DNA from: Bolinopsis microptera
Lineage: Eukaryota; Ctenophora; Tentaculata; Lobata; Bolinopsidae
DNA length: 64,000 nucleotides
Assembly (NCBI RefSeq): GCF_026151205.1
Contig: NC_087077.1
Span: forward strand, 19,713,975 to 19,777,974
Direction: 5' to 3'
Below the pieces are notes generated by a model, which saw only the letters and a program-made list of their open reading frames with translations, had not been told where the DNA came from and made no database searches. The translations under genes and the position numbers were made by a program. Of the stretch, positions 58,825 to 64,000 are shown in pieces (the first letter of the stretch is position 1; each line of letters begins with the position of its first letter).

Positions 58825-59369
58825 TGTCGTAACCTACGTAGTTATACGTTGTAAAGTGTAAACCTCAACCTGCCCTAAACTAGCTCGCTGAAAAAAGAGA
58901 AGTGCCACAACACGAACCCCACAATTGTGAAAGTCTGCTTCACACGCACCTCTCAAACACCAACTGTATGCAGATGAAGATAGAAGAAATGTAAACCGAA
59001 GAGAAGATAAACGACCCCTGATATTGACGCCAAGAAGAAGACCTGTAAAACACGGAAAGAAGAATATTATTTAAAGTTTGATACTCGATATAGAGTTGAG
59101 TTATAAAGTGTTAGTTGATGATGTTAAGTTGCTCAGATGAAAAGGCACAATGTTGTCGTCCATCTTAGTAGCTTGATATGATCACATTATTTGGATATAT
59201 GATGAATCTAAGGGACTGTTCACTCATGACATACTACATTTACTTTCTGAGCACATTATGTGCATAATTTCCTACCATTCTGGTGGGAGTGACTATTATC
59301 TCTGAGTGAAATGAGCGAACAATCCCTTCTATCGAATAATTAATATGAAGAGTACAACTTGATCATGAT

Positions 59370-61765
59370 ATTAAGTGACTTTGAAGAATACAAGGTACTT
59401 AATAAAAGTAACTTGATTATAAAATCAAGTGACTTTCAGTAATACAAGCTATTTATCAAAGGGATGTTAAGTGACATGGAGGAATAATAGTCTCTTGATA
59501 TAAGGTCAAGGGACTTTGATTGGGATTATCAGTGACGTTGAGGAATAATAGTCTCTTGATATAAGGACTTTTGATTAGGATGTTAAGTGACGTTGAGGAA
59601 CAATATTCTCTTGATATAAGTGACTTTGATTGGGATGTTAAGTGACTTTGAGGAATAATAGTCTCTTGATATAAGTGACTTTGATTGGGATGTTAAGTGA
59701 CTTTGAGGAATAATAGTCTCTTGATATAAGGTCAAGGGACTTTGATTGGGATTATCAGTGACGTTGAGGAATAATAGTCTCTTGATATAAGGACTTTTGA
59801 TTGGGATGTTAAGTGACTTTGAGGAATAATAGTCTCTTGATATAAGGGACTTTGATTGGGATGTTAAGTGACTTTGAGGAATAATATTCTCTTGATATAA
59901 GGGATTTTGATTGGGATGTTAAGTGACGTTGAGGAATAATAGTCTCTTGATATAAGGGACTTTGATTGGAATATTAAGAGACTTTGAGGAATAATAGTCT
60001 CTTGATATAAAGGACTTTGATTGGGATGTTAAGTGACATGGAGGAATAATAGTCTCTTGATATAAGGTCAAGGGACTTTGATTGGGATTATCAGTGACGT
60101 TGAGGAATAATAGTCTCTTGATATAAGGGACTTTGATTGGGATGTTGAGTGACTTTGAGGAATAATAGTCTCTTGATATAAGGGATTTTGATTGGGATGT
60201 TAAGTGACGTTGAGGAATAATAGTCTCTTGATATAAGGGACTTTGATTGGAATATTAAGAGACTTTGAGGAATAATAGTCTCTTGATATAAAGGACTTTG
60301 ATTGGGATGTTAAGTGACGTTGAGGAACAATATTCTCTTGATATAAAGACTTTGATTGGGATGTTAAGTGACGTTAAGGAATAATAGTCTCTTGATATAA
60401 GGGACTTTGATTGGGATGTTAAGTGACTTTGAGTAATAATAGTCTCTTGATATAAGGGACTTTGATTGGGATGTTAAGTGACATTGAGGAATAATAGTCT
60501 CTGATATAAGTGACTTTGATTGGGATATTAAGTGACTTTGAGTAATAATAGTCTCTTAATATAAGGGATTTTGATTGGGATATTAAGTGACGTTGAGGAA
60601 TAATAGTCTCTTGATATAAGGACCTTTGATTGGGATGTTAAGTGACTTGGAGGAATAATAGTCTCTTAATATAAGGGATTTTGATTGGGATATTAAGTGA
60701 CGTTGAGGAATAATAGTCTCTTGATATAAGGAACTTTGATTGGGATATTAAGTGACGTTAAGGAATAATAGTCTCTTGATATAAGGACTTTTGATTAGGA
60801 TGTTGAGTGACTTTGAGGAATAATAGTCTCTTGATATAAGGGACTTTGATTGGGATGTTAAGTGACTTTGAGGAACAATAGTCTCTTGATATAAGGCCAA
60901 GGGAATTTGATTGGGATATTAAGTGACTCTGAGGAACAATAGTCTTTTGATATAAGGGACTTTGATTGTGATGTTAAGTGACATTGAGGAATAATAGTCT
61001 CTTGATATAAGGAACTTTGATTGGGATATTAAGTGACGTTAAGGAATAATAGTCTCTTGATATAAGGACTTTTGATTAGGATGTTGAGTGACTTTGAGAA
61101 ATAATAGTCTCTTGATATAAGGACTTTTGATTAGGATGTTAAGTGACTTTGAGGAATAATAGTCTCTTGATATAAGGACTTTTGATTAGGATGTTGAGTG
61201 ACTTTGAGAAATAATAGTCTCTTGATATAAGGGACTTTGATTGGGATGTTAAGTGACTTTGAGGAATAATAGTCTCAGCTGATATAAGGGACTTTGATTA
61301 GGATGTTAAGTGACTTTGAGGAATAATAGTCTCTTGATATAAGGACTTTTGATTAGGATGTTGAGTGACTTTGAGGAATAATAGTCTCTTGATATAAGGG
61401 ACTTTGGTTGGGATATTAAGAGACGTTAATGAATAATAGTCTCTTAATATAAGGGATTTTGATTGGGATGTTAAGTGACTTTGAGGAATAATAGTCTCTT
61501 GATATAAGTGACTTTGGTTGGGATATTAAGAGACGTTACTGAATAATAGTCTCTTAATATAAGGACTTTTGATTAGGATGTTAAGTGACTTTGAGGAATA
61601 ATAGTCTCTTGATATAAGGCCAAGGGAATTTGATTGGGATATTAAGTGACTCTGAGGAACAATAGTCTCTTGATATAAGGGACTTTGATTGTGATGTTAA
61701 GTGACGTTAAGGAATAATAGTCTCTTGATATAAGGACCTTTGATCGTAATGTTTCGTGACTTAGA
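59370..61765. repeat. ~57-bp minisatellite, about 40 units
   Basis: Units contain TTAAGTGACTTTGAGGAAT, AATAGTCTCTTGATATAAGG and GACTTTGATTGGGATG in that order. Length and base variants form recurring groups (for example AAGGTCAAGGGACTTTGATT units at 59,500, 59,727 and 60,060), pointing to block duplication. It starts in the probable 3' untranslated region of the coiled-coil gene. Confidence 0.93.
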
Positions 61766-62888
61766 GGAATATTATTTGTGATATTAGATGAAAATATATT
61801 GGATGTTATACTTATTCTTTGACGATGTGATATCAGATGAATTGATATGATATTTATATGTTATTATGGTTGATCTATGATTTATGAGGTAGGGGGACAC
61901 ATTTTCTCAATTCAAAAAAACTCCAATGACTAATACAGTTAACCAAAACTTAACTCTTTGCTCTGATGCTTATTCTCTCAGAGGCGAAGGGAATGAAGTA
62001 GGGACTGTAAACATTTTCAAATTTATTTAGATTGTGTGACTCTCTAAAACCTGAAAATGTGCCCCCCCCCCCCCCCTCTCCCCCTACGAGTAAGACTTAT
62101 TGTAATTCATATTAGTAACTCTTGCTGATCACAAAATTTGAAATATTATACTTCTGCGACACTGGTAATCATTGTAATTATTTGTCTCGCGAAAGTGCAA
62201 ATCGTGTGGAATTGACAGACGTTTCCTATTGCCAGTCTGAAATAATTTGCCTGTCAATATGAGGTCCCATGGAAAAAGCTGACCAAAGTTTCTAAACACA
62301 AATAATAGACTTTTTATGTTCGTTCAAACCTCAATTCTTAAAGGATCAGTTAACTCAAAAATTTGTATTCGCCAATTTGGCTAAGATTTAAATCAGCTGT
62401 GCAGACAAACTCACAAACTGGTAAAAAATAGTATCGCCAAAAGAACCAACTCTCCAGCGTACGTGTAACGCGTGTTATTGCAATAATAAGCTGTGGCCTC
62501 GTGACGTCACGAAGTCCCTCAGCGCGAGCTTGCATAGCGTTATACATTGCAAACGTTTATCATCGTCAATAAAACACGTGTAACTCACTCAAATTTTAGA
62601 ATTATGACTATAATTCCCTAGTTCTCCAAAATCCTTATAGTTTTGGCTATCACCCTAACTATAGGAATAGCTGATTGGATGTACAGTGCTCACGTCAAGA
62701 TTTTAAACAGTGACATAAGTTCTTGAACAGTGGCGGGTGAATGTACGGTTAGAAAGTTTATGCTATTACAACTTATGTCATATGTGATAATTTTGGATTG
62801 TTTGCATTGCTTAATTACACAAGCAGGGAGACTGTACTGATTATTTGTCCCCAGTCCATGAAACTCTAACGAATTTAGGGCACTATCC
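61766..62888. other. Noncoding, with a small inverted-end insertion
   Basis: No gene is seen. A stretch at 61,892-62,070 begins GGGGGACACATTTTC and ends GAAAATGTGCCCCC, so it may be a ~180-bp MITE-like element with 14-15-bp inverted ends. A poly-C run follows its right end. Confidence 0.5.
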
Positions 62889-63245
62889 GTCGCGGAGTAG
62901 AGTCCGCGGCGGAGCCGCCGGACTCCGAGCGGAGTCCGGCGGTGCTCCGCCAAAATGTATTTACACTGGACTCGAGTACATTTTGGCGGACTCCGAGCGG
63001 AGCCGAGCGGACTCCGAGCGGACTTTAAAGTCCGCCGCGGACTCCGAGCGGCTCCGCGGCGGCTCGGCGGAGTGTCCGCCGCGGACTAAGCCACTAGGCG
63101 GACTCCGGTCCGCCGCGGACTCCGGCGGAGTGCTTGGCGGACTCCGGCGGACCTCTCCGCCGGACTTGAATCCGGCGGAGTCCGGCGGAGCTTGGACTCC
63201 GCTCGGAGTCCGCCGGACTCCAACAGAGTCCACTGAGTTCCGACT
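62889..63245. repeat. GC-rich cluster of CGGACTCCG dyads
   Basis: About 350 bp are built from overlapping GGCGGACTCC, GGAGTCCGCC, CCGCCGCGGACT and CTCGGAGTCC blocks in both orientations, giving dense potential hairpins. The GC content is far above its AT-rich surroundings. Open frames cross it on both strands only because the repeat avoids stops. Confidence 0.75.
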
Positions 63246-64000
63246 TCCGACTTCCGACCCTCGGCTAAATTTGTCACGTGACATACAACATAGCATTTTG
63301 CGATATTGTGGTCAGATGAAAAGGTCGCTAGTGATAAACCTTAACCATTACCCTCACAATGTCAATAGTGTACAACTCTAGTCCTAACTTTGACCCTATA
63401 ATGTATAAACGTTGACCCTAACCCTCCACCAAACCGCCAGCAGCGAAATATCAATGTCATTGACTGGTCACGTGACCAAAACAATTTTTGTCATATTATC
63501 TCATATAGGGAAGCGTTTTTAGTTTTACCCTACACGTTGCATGTGGCGTCATTCGGCCGGATCCCAGCAAGCAAAAATACGTCGACCATCACAGGACGAC
63601 GCCAGCACTCTCTACGCTCGTCGAGCTCCGATCGTCCTGTGACGAAGTAAGGACGAAGCCTGAGGTCCTCAGGTAACATCGACCACCGATTGAAAATTCA
63701 GAGATTTTTTGACATAAAGGTCAAATGTAAAACTAAAATCTTGATGTTAATTGATTGACGACGTCAATTTTTGAGCACAGCGCGAGCGCATGCGGAAAAG
63801 GACCGCGTAGCTAGTCAAGATGTTGATAAATATTTGGCTTGTGGCGCGATGTGTTGCTTTAAGTCTAACTATAGCCCTCTCGCTTGCAGTAGCGCGCGAC
63901 CGCCGGAGGCGGAAATGACCTGGTTAGCTAGGTAAACGCGATGTGCCTTGTAGGATGAAATCCTACTAGCTGACGCCACTCGCAGCTGTGCTGCTCGCTG
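63246..64000. other. Right edge, no gene seen
   Basis: Nothing coding is recognised. A dyad (ATCACAGGACGAC near 63,590 and GATCGTCCTGTGAC near 63,632) could form a hairpin. Degenerate CCCTAACC-like blocks lie near 63,410-63,430. Confidence 0.5.

Noticed and set aside
59370-61765. CRISPR-like array of spaced repeats
   Set aside because: Units run together without unique spacers, vary in length, and lie in a spliced animal-type genome; it is a minisatellite.
62845-63381. A 178-codon frame and two opposite-strand frames
   Set aside because: They cross the GC-rich dyad cluster, where stop codons are rare by composition; no domain and no splice context.

Overview
The window looks like nuclear DNA of an invertebrate animal. 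It is AT-rich, has spliced genes with GT-AG introns, and is crowded with non-LTR and LTR retrotransposons, small foldback DNA elements and minisatellites. TTAGGG-like blocks and an aerolysin-type pore-forming protein gene fit an aquatic invertebrate (cnidarian, sponge or mollusc), but the sequence does not fix the phylum. I see no bacterial operons, rRNA, intact tRNA or CRISPR array.

Three host genes are supported. (1) On the minus strand, exons at about 30.9-29.5 kb and a last exon at 4.82-4.52 kb encode the middle and C-terminal part of a major-facilitator transporter resembling SLC18B1. Its last intron is about 24.7 kb. (2) On the plus strand, 40.55-42.29 kb encodes an aerolysin/ETX-MTX2-like protein with two similar copies of an unrecognised N-terminal domain. 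(3) On the plus strand, six phase-compatible exons from 44.2 to 58.8 kb encode a coiled-coil protein of about 641 residues whose C-terminal half is six ~36-residue repeats. Its fourth intron is 11.7 kb.

Both large introns are transposon containers. The transporter intron holds a nest: a G-run minisatellite (4.84-4.91 and 28.81-29.33 kb) interrupted by a LINE (4.906-28.808 kb, 9-bp target duplication); the LINE interrupted by a Ty3/Gypsy element 'A' (8.275-28.254 kb, 4-bp duplication TTGG); and A interrupted by a second LTR element 'B' (about 15.5-27.558 kb) with an envelope-like 3' region. From about 8.6 to at least 22 kb the sequence carries dense indel and homopolymer changes with a sharp left edge, which looks like unpolished consensus.

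The coiled-coil gene's intron holds a near-identical inverted duplication of about 3.0 kb per arm (46.387-52.663 and 53.013-56.038 kb; 349-bp spacer). Each arm carries a zinc-finger-family gene copy, a minisatellite and a tRNA-like triplet. Only the left arm has an intact 3.25-kb LINE.

Between the transporter and pore-former genes (31-40.5 kb) lie a dispersed repeat family (also at 1-623, inverted), a 1.4-kb tandem duplication whose second copy gained two foldback insertions, a 2.1-kb TA-flanked element with mirrored motif arrays, a 674-bp foldback element whose empty site is also present, and long GA and GGGAGA arrays. The left edge has a 100-N gap followed by 3.7 kb of 11-bp satellite. The right edge has a 2.4-kb minisatellite and a GC-rich dyad cluster.
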